Origin: Stentor roeselii
Taxonomy: Eukaryota > Ciliophora > Heterotrichea > Heterotrichida > Stentoridae
Reading direction: 5' to 3'
DNA length: 64,000 nt
NCBI GenBank assembly: GCA_006503475.1
Contig: RSEH01000133.1
Location: 1 to 64,000, forward strand
The position numbers and the translations under genes are program-made. The notes beneath the pieces were generated by a model, which was not told the DNA's origin, did not search any database, and saw nothing but the letters and a program-made list of their open reading frames with translations. Positions 11,047 to 20,571 of the stretch are shown here, piece after piece; positions within the stretch are counted from its first letter, which is position 1; every line of letters begins with the position of its first letter.

Positions 11047-13169
11047 TTATAGACATTTAATGATATTCAATTTATAGACATATCAAGGGTTTGATGTATT
11101 ATATTCTAAGAATCTTTGTCAATTATTTGTTTGAGTGCAATTTAATAAACTATGAAATTTTGAATTCATGGAGATTTTAAGCTAAGAATCTTAAATCTCA
11201 ACTCTTATGTCTTTAAAATGATTTAATCTTTGTGAAAGGCTTCTCAAATTTTCGTGAATTGCTTCGCTTCAGTAAAACTTCCCTTCATACATCTGTAGTA
11301 ACCATTATCAAACCCATGCTAATCAAATTGAGATAAATCTCACCTTCCACTAAATCTTAATAAAGAATCCCAACTCAAATCAAAGTTTATTGAATTCCTA
11401 GAAATCCTGCTATAAAAAAAGAAACAAATGAATCGAAAATCCTCATATAACTAAAAATTTCACTGATGAATGAATGAAAATCATTTACTTTCAATGAAGA
11501 TCATAAAAACTCAGAGATCATAAAAATTATTGAAATTAAAGTACAAGATTTATTTCTTCTAAAGAAATAATAAAATTTTTTTTCTTTATCAGATTTGAAG
11601 AGTGAATACAGATCTTAAACCACTTTAATCTCAGTGGCCCTCATATATCGAATTCATTAAAAACTTACAAAAATCTCCATTCTCCCACGTCTTAACCCCC
11701 AAAATATATTTCATTTGCAAAGATCACACAAAGAAACAACAGAAACTTGACTTTTAGCTTCAAAAATTATAAACTTTAACTTAATGAATTATATCATCAT
11801 GCAGATACCTACACGAGAAAAAATCATCTTCAAAGTAATCATAAAAAGTCCATAAAGTTTAAGCCAAGATATTCACAAAGGCGATCAAGGCATATTTTAC
11901 TTCCTGTAGAAATCTAGAACCTTGAAATAATTAAACCTTGAAAATCCAAATACTTCCATAGAAATTTCCTTAACTTTTAAAAATTTCTGCATAAAACCTG
12001 ACACAATAAAAAAAAATCGATTTTCAAGAAATCTCGAAATTTTTTCAGTATTTCAGGATTTTTCATCTACTTAAAATTTTCGAGCTATTTCCTAGTTGAA
12101 ATCAAAGACATTTGAAATGATTCTCTTTTATCATTTTTTTAAAATGATGAAATTTTAGCAATTCTAATGAATAGATGAGATACTTGAAATCAGTGAAAGA
12201 AGCAAGATCATTTTATTAATGTTGAGAATGACTGAGAATTTTATAGTTTTAGGCTTAATTTTTGAATGAATCAAGCTGTTAAGCTTCTTTTACCTCAAAA
12301 GGAAGCTGAAGAAGCTCAGCGACTTTTCAGGGCCTTTAGCCCTGAAAGAACCTTAAGAAGACGAGAAAAGAATTTTATAGAGTAAATAGAAAATAGCTCA
12401 ATTATCGAATTCTTAGAGCAAGATTAACGATTTTGAAGTCATAAAAGATCTTGAGCTTTTCACGCAACCAATAAAGAATAGATGTAGAGATGAAAGATAT
12501 GTTCTCCAACTTTCGCTTATTTGGTTTCATTGTTGAAAGTCTTGCCAGGAGGTTCGAAAAGAATGATTTTAAGTGAAATACTTACTTTTTCAGCAAAAAT
12601 AATCAAATTTGTCAAGTTCGACTTTTCTGAACTTGAAACTAAAATAAACCGATCACAGCAGAAGGAATATTTTTAGATGGAAAATAATTATTTTTCTTAT
12701 CACTTCTAAAGGGCCTTTCGAAATTTATTACTTGAAATTTTTTAAAGATTTTTAACTTTGAGAGAAAAATTAATGAATATTGGAAATTCCTATCCTCGAC
12801 TTTGAATTTTCTGTTGAAAAGAAACATTAGGTTTTTCATTTTTAGGCTTTAAAAGTTTGAGGCTAAAATGATATTATTGAAAAAAATGATTTAGAGAAAA
12901 CTGGACTTGGGAAATAGGATGATGGGAAAAGTAGAGAAAATTTCAGGCTTTGTGTGTTAAGGTGGAGAGATTTAAACCGAGAAAACGACTTACTTGGGCC
13001 TAGAGGTATCATCTAATTAAGGCTTAGATAAAAGACTCAGTCAATATTTAAGACATAATATATTTGATGAAAATGTTCATTGAATATTAAAGAACATTAG
13101 CTTCATTATTTATCATATTATAAAATCAAGATTTTTAATAAATAATAACTAATTTACCTAATTCAATAT
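11047..13169. other. 2.1-kb intergenic region containing a candidate structured RNA
   Basis: No credible coding frame; short frames such as 12639-12839 look random. The first 60 bases carry two copies of TTTATAGACAT, the element repeated upstream of paralogue 2. The main feature is a locally GC-richer patch with two adjacent hairpins at 12281-12347. The remainder is featureless AT-rich sequence. Confidence 0.55.
12281..12347. other. Two adjacent hairpins, candidate noncoding RNA element
   Basis: Bases 12325-12333 and 12339-12347 form a perfect 9-bp inverted repeat (TTTCAGGGC / GCCCTGAAA) around a 5-base loop. Immediately before it, 12282-12291 and 12297-12307 form a 10-bp stem with one bulged G (AGCTTC / GAAGCT plus TTTT / AAAA), again with a 5-base loop. 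The patch is GC-rich against an AT-rich background and far from any ORF. I cannot place it in a known RNA class. Confidence 0.35.
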
Positions 13170-15242
13170 TTATCTACTCTCTAAATCTTTATCATCCATC
13201 ATATTTTTTTCTTCTTTTTTCATGATAATAACACTATCAAATCTCTTAATCAAATTATTAAGTTCAGTTTTAATCTCTTCAATCGCTTTGGTATTCCCAT
13301 CAATTTTCCCATCAATACAATTCAACTTCTTCTGCCATACAGCTTGTATTGAATCTTCAACAGGAACATTTTCATCACAAATCGCAATTTTTTTAAATGA
13401 TTCATTTTCAGAATTTTTCTTAGAAGCAACCCAATAAAACTCAAATTTTCTCCAAAAAATTAAAACTTCAACTTCAAAAATAGTTTCTATCATTTCTTTG
13501 TAATCGATAAGTCTAGCCTCATCTAAAAAGTTATCAAAAGTATTTCCAAGAAGTGAAATGAGTAAGTTAAGCATAATTATTACAATCAATAAAGTGCCAA
13601 GTGAAAACATTATATATTCTAACATTGTCTCATTTTCGTTGTGAGTGAATCCTCCGACAGACTGGTCAAAAGGATCTTTCCAGAATGTGTTAAAGTCATC
13701 AGAACCCTTTTGGACTATATTAAGAAGTCCGAAGGAAAAGGTAAAAAATACGAAAATAATAAGAAAAGGGATTATGTCTACTATGCATTTGAAGATAAGT
13801 CGTATGTAAAAACGAGTTTGATCAAAAGCTCGGAAACCGAGAAGGGCTTTTATTAGATTTAGAATTGCAAATGTCCAGGTAAGGAATTGATCAGGGGATT
13901 TTTGATATGGCTTTAATCGCCAGTAATCAATGATCCAAATGGTTGAAACAATATAGCGAATAATGTCAATTGAATTCCAATTAAAAACCAGGAGGATAAT
14001 ATCATTTGTTAATTTTTTGTAGGAATTAGATCTCATCCAAATAAATTCAAGGATGTTAATAAAAATTAAACTATAAGCAAAAGTAGAATATCCTGTGAAT
14101 ATATAAGCAAACAGGAAATATACATCAAATCTGTAACAAATAATGTTCATATACTTTAGTCTGTAAATTGGATTTTTCAAGTAAACATTTGCGGTTCTAA
14201 TAAGTGTATAAATCATTAGTAAAATTAATCCTAAAAATGCATACTCATTATCATCAATAGCAAAGCTAACACAAACTAAAGACTTGCCAGCCAAGCAAAA
14301 AATATAGTCAAATACCATAGATGACTTACAAATATCATTCTTAATCGAAATGATAATGTAAATAGTTTCTATCACCAGCAATATCATGTTGAAAACAAAT
14401 AAATATATATTCGGTGAATTGTAAATAATATAAAATGCGATGCTAAAACATTGAAAGCCTAATCGATTTCCAATGAGTAAGTCTTTTGCCTGTAAATTAA
14501 CTGCATAAAATATTAATTCTATCGATCCAATCACTATAAAATAGTAGAAAGGGTTGCTGGTAAAAATCAGAATAAAAAGTATCAGGAAAGTAGGAATACA
14601 GAACATTATAATTAATTGTAACTCATGAAAAAGATTACTATTCTTATTCATTAAAATATTTTTTATACTATTAGCTTGGATCAATATAAACAATGCATAA
14701 ACATACTGGTCCGAATAAACAAAAGTAATAAAAATACTAATTAAAAGTTGTAAAATTGAAGAGTAATTGATTTCCGTTATTCCTAAATAGTCCTCAATTC
14801 CAAGGTTAATCGCTTGAACTATTTCAGTCCATAAAATTAATGAATTGACAATCAGGAATAAATAAAAGTATATTGAACTAGAGTCTTTTGAAATTAAAGA
14901 ATAAACTAAAAAGATATTAAACCATATCAAGTAAGTAATTCCACGAATAGCAAGTCTCATCCTTTCCCACTTTGATCGAATATAAATTTTAATTAATTCA
15001 TTGTCAAAAATTTTTAAGTCTTCTAAATTGCAAAGCATTTTTGTAAATTCTAAACTTGACTTACTACCAAGAATGTCTGGAAATCTGATTAGACTGTATT
15101 TTATTTTATATTCTTTATCGTTTGTAGTTGAATCCCCAAAGAAATTACTATCGGATGGAGCATCTTCAGTATCAAAAAATCTAAATAAAGGCAGGTATTC
15201 AGTCAGAGGAGTTCCGAAACCCATTTTCTCTTTGAGAAACAT
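13170..15242 (-). CDS. TRP/polycystin-like ion channel, pore-bearing ORF
   Basis: 690 residues, starting MFLKEKMGFG. Many hydrophobic segments fill residues about 95-570. Before the last helix lies a pore-like stretch (KDPFDQSVGGF), then the final helix IIMLNLLISLLGNTFDNF followed by a charged EARLIDYKEMIE segment. This S6 plus post-S6 arrangement is typical of TRP-like ion-transport proteins, which are strongly expanded in ciliates. The C-terminus is a short coiled coil ending DDKDLESR. In-frame sequence continues upstream of the ATG to about 15450, interrupted only by one TAA at 15276-15278, and a propeller ORF begins just beyond. I infer this was, or is, the C-terminal half of a larger channel protein. 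Confidence 0.75.
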   Translation of the reverse strand: MFLKEKMGFGTPLTEYLPLFRFFDTEDAPSDSNFFGDSTTNDKEYKIKYSLIRFPDILGSKSSLEFTKMLCNLEDLKIFDNELIKIYIRSKWERMRLAIRGITYLIWFNIFLVYSLISKDSSSIYFYLFLIVNSLILWTEIVQAINLGIEDYLGITEINYSSILQLLISIFITFVYSDQYVYALFILIQANSIKNILMNKNSNLFHELQLIIMFCIPTFLILFILIFTSNPFYYFIVIGSIELIFYAVNLQAKDLLIGNRLGFQCFSIAFYIIYNSPNIYLFVFNMILLVIETIYIIISIKNDICKSSMVFDYIFCLAGKSLVCVSFAIDDNEYAFLGLILLMIYTLIRTANVYLKNPIYRLKYMNIICYRFDVYFLFAYIFTGYSTFAYSLIFINILEFIWMRSNSYKKLTNDIILLVFNWNSIDIIRYIVSTIWIIDYWRLKPYQKSPDQFLTWTFAILNLIKALLGFRAFDQTRFYIRLIFKCIVDIIPFLIIFVFFTFSFGLLNIVQKGSDDFNTFWKDPFDQSVGGFTHNENETMLEYIMFSLGTLLIVIIMLNLLISLLGNTFDNFLDEARLIDYKEMIETIFEVEVLIFWRKFEFYWVASKKNSENESFKKIAICDENVPVEDSIQAVWQKKLNCIDGKIDGNTKAIEEIKTELNNLIKRFDSVIIMKKEEKNMMDDKDLESR

Positions 15243-15451
15243 ACTTAAAAAATCAGGGATACTTTTAATATTCGTTTATATGATCTCTATAAGATTTTCT
15301 TCAATTCTTTTGAAACTTGGAATCAATTTGATATGTTCAATATCTAGTTTAATGATAAATTGCAAGAGAGTTTCAGTACATACTAAAAGTTTCTGTCTAA
15401 TCGATTTTATTAGTGGTATATCTTCATAAAATAGATTTATAATATTTTCGT
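15243..15451 (-). pseudogene. Linker between propeller and channel ORFs, coding-like but interrupted
   Basis: Reading the minus strand from 15451 down to 15279 gives an open frame with normal protein character (YEDIPLIKSIRQKLL, LIPSFKRIEENLIEII). A TAA at 15276-15278 follows, then the same frame runs into the channel ORF. Joining it to the upstream ORF needs a -1 shift at the A-run (plus-strand T-run 15455-15461). No 15-nt GT..AG intron spans the TAA, because no GT lies close enough upstream. It is therefore a broken gene, a sequencing/assembly error, or less likely recoding. Confidence 0.6.
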
Positions 15452-17128
15452 TTATTTTTTTGTAGTGATCGAATGTTTCTCATTTGTTTTGATGAATTCA
15501 TAATACTTTTCTAGTTTCCACTCAAGATAAATTTTTAAATTTTCGTAGTCTTTAAAATGGCAGAGGGTATAAATTATATCTTTTTTATTTATTCCTAAAA
15601 TTTTATCTTGATCCATTTCATTCAAACTCTTTTTTGTTAATGATATAGGAGCCAATTCATTTTCTAGTCTATAAATATAAACTTTTTTATCTTCAGTAGT
15701 AATAAAAAGATAAACAGAAGTAATTTGGATTGTTAATATTTTAGCTTTGAAATTTATTGTAGGATTAACTTTAATATCGCTCAAGCTAAGAATTCTTAAA
15801 TTACAATCATCATTAGATTGAGAGAAAATGTAATTATCGTTTTGTGTTATGTTATCAGAAAAATTATCGAATTCTTTAATAACTTTTGATAAATTGTGAG
15901 TTACTAAGGCAAATCCTGATTTTACTTCAATAAAACCAAAATCATTTATTTGATATTTTACTAATAAATGAGGACTCATCTTATCTGTTATAATGTTAAT
16001 TTTAATCGTGGATCCTTCTTTTAGTTCAGTAAATTTTTGAATCAAAGGACTTTCATTTATCTCGATTATCTGATTATAAGATTTGAGTGGAACATTGAAA
16101 TAAACAATATTGGTCGAATAACTACGAATGATGTATAATTCATTGTCGTTCGTTAGACTGAAGAAAATTTCACCAGATCTTAGTGATGGATTAAGATTTG
16201 TATTTATTTTAATCTCTTTCATGCTTCCAATATTTTTAAAATCAATAATCAACATTCTATAATTTTTACATTTGGAATTACTAATATCTTCATTATTCAT
16301 AACTATTATTTTTTGTATTTTTAAATTTATATAAAACTTTATTGGATATCTAGAAAGGTTTGATGTATTTATCTCTAGTTTTTTACCATCTTTTATATTA
16401 ATATGGAATAAGTGATTTTCAAGAGTATAATATATATGTGTATATATGTCATTTATATATGAATGATAATTTTCTATCTCTTTTTTCATAAAGTATTCAG
16501 AATCATTTTTACATTCAACTTTTTTTTTCGTTTCAATCTCATTTTCATTATCCCAAATAACTAAATAATCATTAAAACAAGCAATAATTTTATTTTTTAC
16601 GTTGGTGAACGAAAAGAAAACACATTCTTCTTCTAGTTTATAATATTTTTTCTGAACTTGACAATTTGGGGACGTTATTTTGGGTTTTGATATTAAAATT
16701 AAAATTTTTTGTTCCTTATTAAAAAAAAGCAACTCTAATCCTTCATTAAATTCTTTAGAAGCAGCAAAATCAGCTTTTCCATCAAATTCATCAATTTTCA
16801 TGATCATATTCGATTTTAAAATTTTATAATAAATTTCACTAAAATTAGGTTCTAATTCACAAAGTTTTAATTCTTCTGGTTTTTGGTTTTCAATTTTTTC
16901 ATCTGTTTTTTGCTTTAGTATTAAAAGATATTCATCTTCTGTCAACTTTTTGAATTTCTTGCAATCTGAATCATCATCTAGAAGTTCAAATTTTAGATTG
17001 ATTTTTATTTGATCAGAAGAGTTTTCTTCCAAATGACTTCTGCCCTGTTTCTTATCTTTGGTACAATCTGCCCTGTTGCTGTTTTCAACAGAGCATAAGG
17101 GCTCTTTGATGCTCAAATTTCCGTCCAT
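15452..17128 (-). CDS. Beta-propeller-like ORF, probable N-terminal half of the adjacent channel
   Basis: 558 residues. Acidic/polar N-terminus (to about residue 100), then repeated beta-rich segments of about 40 residues with patterns such as ILILISKPK, IIACFNDYLVIWDN, LRILSLSDI and VYIYRLENE, as in degenerate WD-like propellers. It ends at a TAA at 15452-15454 directly after a run of seven A (sense strand). Reading on in the -1 frame gives about 58 more sensible codons (HYKKINENIINLF... to ENLIEII), which stop at 15276-15278 in the same frame as the channel ORF. Ciliate channels with an N-terminal propeller are plausible, so the pair looks like one gene with two disruptions, or two genes derived from one. 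Confidence 0.65.
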   Translation of the reverse strand: MDGNLSIKEPLCSVENSNRADCTKDKKQGRSHLEENSSDQIKINLKFELLDDDSDCKKFKKLTEDEYLLILKQKTDEKIENQKPEELKLCELEPNFSEIYYKILKSNMIMKIDEFDGKADFAASKEFNEGLELLFFNKEQKILILISKPKITSPNCQVQKKYYKLEEECVFFSFTNVKNKIIACFNDYLVIWDNENEIETKKKVECKNDSEYFMKKEIENYHSYINDIYTHIYYTLENHLFHINIKDGKKLEINTSNLSRYPIKFYINLKIQKIIVMNNEDISNSKCKNYRMLIIDFKNIGSMKEIKINTNLNPSLRSGEIFFSLTNDNELYIIRSYSTNIVYFNVPLKSYNQIIEINESPLIQKFTELKEGSTIKINIITDKMSPHLLVKYQINDFGFIEVKSGFALVTHNLSKVIKEFDNFSDNITQNDNYIFSQSNDDCNLRILSLSDIKVNPTINFKAKILTIQITSVYLFITTEDKKVYIYRLENELAPISLTKKSLNEMDQDKILGINKKDIIYTLCHFKDYENLKIYLEWKLEKYYEFIKTNEKHSITTKK

Positions 17129-18648
17129 TAAAAGTATAAGAAAAATGTCAAATATTTTCCAAAAAACTCTATTTCGCCTAGGCTAAGAAATTTTAGAGCA
17201 TGAACAATCTATAATTTTTTCATGTAAATGATTTTCTTAAAGTTTTCTTCTAATACTGAGTTTCTTATCTGAAGAACTGAGGTTTTATTATGAAAATTTC
17301 AGCTAAGGCTTGTTTAGATAAACTCTTGAGTGAGATTAAGCGAGGTATTTTGAATAAGTGAGTTTGGGGTTATTTTTATTGAAAGGCAGGGTGAGTGTTT
17401 AGTTTTTTGGTAAGAAAAAATCTTATTTTCACAAAAATTTTCCTTTGGTAAGAAAGAATCTTATTTTCACCAGAAATTTCCAAGTTCTTACCTATTCGTT
17501 TGAAAATTTGTTGAAAGTTCTGATCTGAACCAGAGTTTATGAAGATATTACTTGATGTTTTCATCTAAAGGAAATCTTGCAGTGGAGGATGTAAAGATTT
17601 TCTATAATTTAGATGAAGGGAGAACATCTGAGAATTAATGAAGAGTCTCTTATGGATTTTAGTCTATCTGAAGAATTATTAAGTGATAAGGTTCTTTGGA
17701 AAAGTTTCTAAATTTTAAGTGTTTGAGGAATGAAGATTCTGATTGTCAAAATCTTTCAAGTTTTTACCTCTGCAATCAAATTTCGCTGAAAAAATTACCT
17801 AGACTAGAGTATAATTATATTACTTCTTGATATTTTCAAACAAAATCTTCAGTGAATATTTTAGGATTATCTATAATTTGAGTGAAGTATTCGAAAGGTT
17901 CTGACAGTTTAGATAATCTCGATTGATTTTAGACGATATGAAGAATTATAAAGAGTTAAAATTCGGTTGTATGAGTATAAATTTAGATGGTTTGGGTTAG
18001 GAAGAATCTAATTTTAACTAAATTTTACAGCTTTTTACCTTTATGATGAAAAACTCGCTGAAAATCTAACTCTGGATCAGAGTCTTCAGGTATTATATTC
18101 TAAAGTTTGTTCAAAATTAACTTCAAAGTAAAAATTAAAGGATTATCTACATTAAAGCTGTAGAATTTTAAAAGCTCTTATAATAAAGACAAATTTTAAT
18201 TTTTTATTATTTTAGGTATTACTAAGCGATGAAATTCTGTTAGGAGTGAAGATGATTGATGATAAACTTCAGAAGAAATGCATATAACATGTATAAGATT
18301 ATTTTATGGTTAATACTACAATGTCAAAACCATTATATTGATATTTACCTTAAATCAAATATGTGATATATTCTCTTCTTAACTGCATAAAAAGGATGAG
18401 CTGATTTTTCTATAATTGGTTGAATCTATAACTTAAATATGAAGTATCGTTTTTTGATCTTAAATCTTCATATATATAAATAATAATCTTTAAGATATTC
18501 AATCCGATATTGAATCCTCAGCAAAAAAATGAATAATATATTACTAAGAAATAATTAGTTTTATAGGTAAATTTTAAATATTCGGTAATTCGTTTTCTAA
18601 TATATGAATTCAATCTATCTCTATTAAGATAACTAAACATTCTATTAA
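17129..18648. repeat. 1.5-kb gene-free region with three degenerate copies of a repeat of about 273 bp
   Basis: Shared landmarks recur in order. A TTACC box lies at about 17488, 17764 and 18035 (276 and 271 apart). A TCTATAATTT-like box lies at about 17601, 17870 and 18145 (269 and 275 apart). Between them each copy has a GCTGAAA-like and a CAGAGT-like block. The copies are clearly related but diverged and carry no shared open frame. The part from about 18490 matches the 3' flank of the B-box/Kelch gene at 9733. Confidence 0.75.
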
Positions 18649-19956
18649 CTATTCTATTTTCATTAAGATTTTTACTGTTTTAGTTTCGCAATCAAATCTA
18701 AAAATAAACCCCTTCCAGCTTGCAAAATAAAAGAAACCATTTTTCAATATTCCAGAGGTTATGATATTACCAGATCCTAAACCATATTGATTAATTTTTA
18801 CCCAATTTTTAATCTTATTTTCATTACATTCATATATCGCCTCAGTGAGAAGGAACACTTTTTCATCATATTTCAATAAAACATTTGTGAATGATATTTC
18901 AATATTATTGTCAATAATTTCATAATCATCGTTCATAATGTTATATAAACAGAAACAATTTTTACCTGATATTAGAATTTTATCTTCCAAATCTATTGAA
19001 GAAATATCTGTTGAAGGTTTTGGCAAGTCAGCGATAATTGACCACATTTTTATATCCATTTTAAACATTAGACTAGTTGAACATATACCTTTACTTGACC
19101 TTCCTCCAAAAATGTAAATTTTTTTGTTAATAAGAACGGGCTTTGAATAACTACTTTCGATTCTAGAAGGCATTTCTTGATTTTCAAATGTTTTCAAATC
19201 AAGTAAAGTAGTTTTATTTGAGTAATTATTATTTGTATATCGTCCTCCATGAATGAAAAGTTTATCTTTATCAAGTTGCAATAAGCATGCGCCACCTAAA
19301 CCATTAGGAAGAAAATTTAAATCAACCTGGTTCTCTGTAAAATCATTTAAATTTAAGCATTCCAAAATTCTAGTATCATCCTTAATAAAGTATAAGAAAT
19401 CATGAATAATTTCAATTGATTCATCCTGATCTGTTTTATCGATTTCTTGTAGTTTCTCTAAATTATCATTAAATTCAAGTGTCACATTGAAATCATAAAT
19501 CTTAAAATATTTCCAATTTTTATTTTCTTCAAATTTCTTTTTAAAATCAAGCAGAGCTTCTTCATTTAAATACTTTTGGTTTATCTGTTTTGTTGGTAAA
19601 TAGAAGATAACTCCTTTAGTTGTAATAGTTTTTATTATTTCTTTTAATTTCTTGCAAATTTTAATTGAATTCGAAATGATTTTCTCAGACTCATGAGTGA
19701 TTTCTTTTACAAGATTAAGAATCTGGGACTTGACTTGCATTTCTTTGTTTAAAAGATTTTGAAAGTAATCAAGAAATATTGATTGATCTTTTTGTTGAAT
19801 TTCAATTTCGAGATTAACTGGCAAATGATTAGATGAACGTTTTTGGGTCACATGAAAACCATAGTGTTGAGAGCAAAAGCAGATAGGAACTTCTTCACAA
19901 TAGCATACTAAGGTTGAATGATCTGAGCAGCCTTTCTTAAAGCAAGGATATTCCAT
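18649..19956 (-). CDS. B-box zinc-finger / Kelch-repeat protein (paralogue 2)
   Basis: 435 residues, starting MEYPCF as in paralogue 1 and ending KILMKIE. Zinc-ligand pattern C5, C10, C18, C20, C28, H31, H35, H44 is kept. The linker (residues about 55-200) has diverged, while the Kelch part is nearly identical to paralogue 1 (FIHGGRYTNNNYSNKT, IYIFGGRSS, ADLPKPSTDISSIDL). This suggests recent duplication or gene conversion focused on the C-terminus. Upstream lies an array of TTTATAGACAT elements that tandemly duplicates the start-codon region. The role is unknown; B-box plus Kelch suggests a protein-interaction scaffold. Confidence 0.85.
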   Translation of the reverse strand: MEYPCFKKGCSDHSTLVCYCEEVPICFCSQHYGFHVTQKRSSNHLPVNLEIEIQQKDQSIFLDYFQNLLNKEMQVKSQILNLVKEITHESEKIISNSIKICKKLKEIIKTITTKGVIFYLPTKQINQKYLNEEALLDFKKKFEENKNWKYFKIYDFNVTLEFNDNLEKLQEIDKTDQDESIEIIHDFLYFIKDDTRILECLNLNDFTENQVDLNFLPNGLGGACLLQLDKDKLFIHGGRYTNNNYSNKTTLLDLKTFENQEMPSRIESSYSKPVLINKKIYIFGGRSSKGICSTSLMFKMDIKMWSIIADLPKPSTDISSIDLEDKILISGKNCFCLYNIMNDDYEIIDNNIEISFTNVLLKYDEKVFLLTEAIYECNENKIKNWVKINQYGLGSGNIITSGILKNGFFYFASWKGFIFRFDCETKTVKILMKIE

Positions 19957-20125
19957 TTATAGACATGTTTATGGTATTCCATTTATAGACATGTTTATGA
20001 TATTCCATTTATAGACATTTTGATTTATAGACACTATTATGATATTTATAGACATTATTATGATATTTATAGACATTATTTAGACATTTATAGACATTCT
20101 TATCACATTTTTAGACATTCTAAAG
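19951..20125. repeat. Tandem TTTATAGACAT array that duplicates a start-codon context
   Basis: A 26-bp unit starts at 19951, 19977 and, partially, 20003. On the minus strand each unit reads ATGTCTATAAATGGAA, so the TATAA element and the ATG-GAA start of paralogue 2 are copied upstream. Shorter degenerate units with TATAGACAT continue to about 20125, about nine in all. Only the innermost ATG opens the long frame; the copies are 26 bp apart and therefore out of frame. Confidence 0.85.
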
Positions 20126-20571
20126 GGATTCATAATTATATTCTAACTATTTGTTTTACTGCAATATAATGAATCTAAAGCCTTTTAAAAAAAAACTACC
20201 TTTAAGTATCAAATTTTTCAATATTTTGTTGTGCCAGCATTAATCATAATTTAAAAAAATTTTAAAGTTCTTTCCTCAGATACTAAGACTATCATTATTT
20301 TGAAATTTTTTTTTGGTATATAATAAGAAAAGATTTTTTTCTTTGTCTTAGTATTTTGTCAAATAAACATCTTTGTAAGTCACAAGAATATTTAAATTAA
20401 AGAAGAACTCTTAAGTAAATGAATCGATTATTCAACACTTAAAAATGAATACAATCATATTATTTAATATCGACTAATCATTATTTTTTCAAAAGATTAT
20501 CAAATTAAACTCTTTGTGAATTGTAATATATGCACCTTTAATATTTGTAAAGAAATAAACATTTCTATTAA
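20126..20571. other. Intergenic region between Kelch paralogues 2 and 3
   Basis: AT-rich and without an ORF. About 20150-20170 resembles the matching 5' flanks of the other paralogues (a TGCAAT(A/T)TAAT-like block also near 11130), consistent with duplication of gene plus flanks. No RNA gene seen. Confidence 0.5.

Noticed and set aside
11661-11710. ACCCCCAAAA stretch near 11694 as a telomere-like repeat
   Set aside because: Only one copy, no tandem array; more likely ordinary C/A-rich sequence.
12639-12839. 66-codon minus-strand frame
   Set aside because: Phe/Lys/Asn-rich translation of AT-rich DNA with no supporting features.
15050-15064. Minus-strand 15-mer GTAAGTCAAGTTTAG in the channel gene as intron
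   Set aside because: Lacks the A at position 10 seen in the LZTFL1 intron, contains no stop, and I have no homologue alignment to test it.
15270-15285. Intron that would remove the TAA between propeller and channel ORFs
   Set aside because: No GT lies within 13 bases upstream of the TAA on the minus strand, so no 15-nt intron can cover it.
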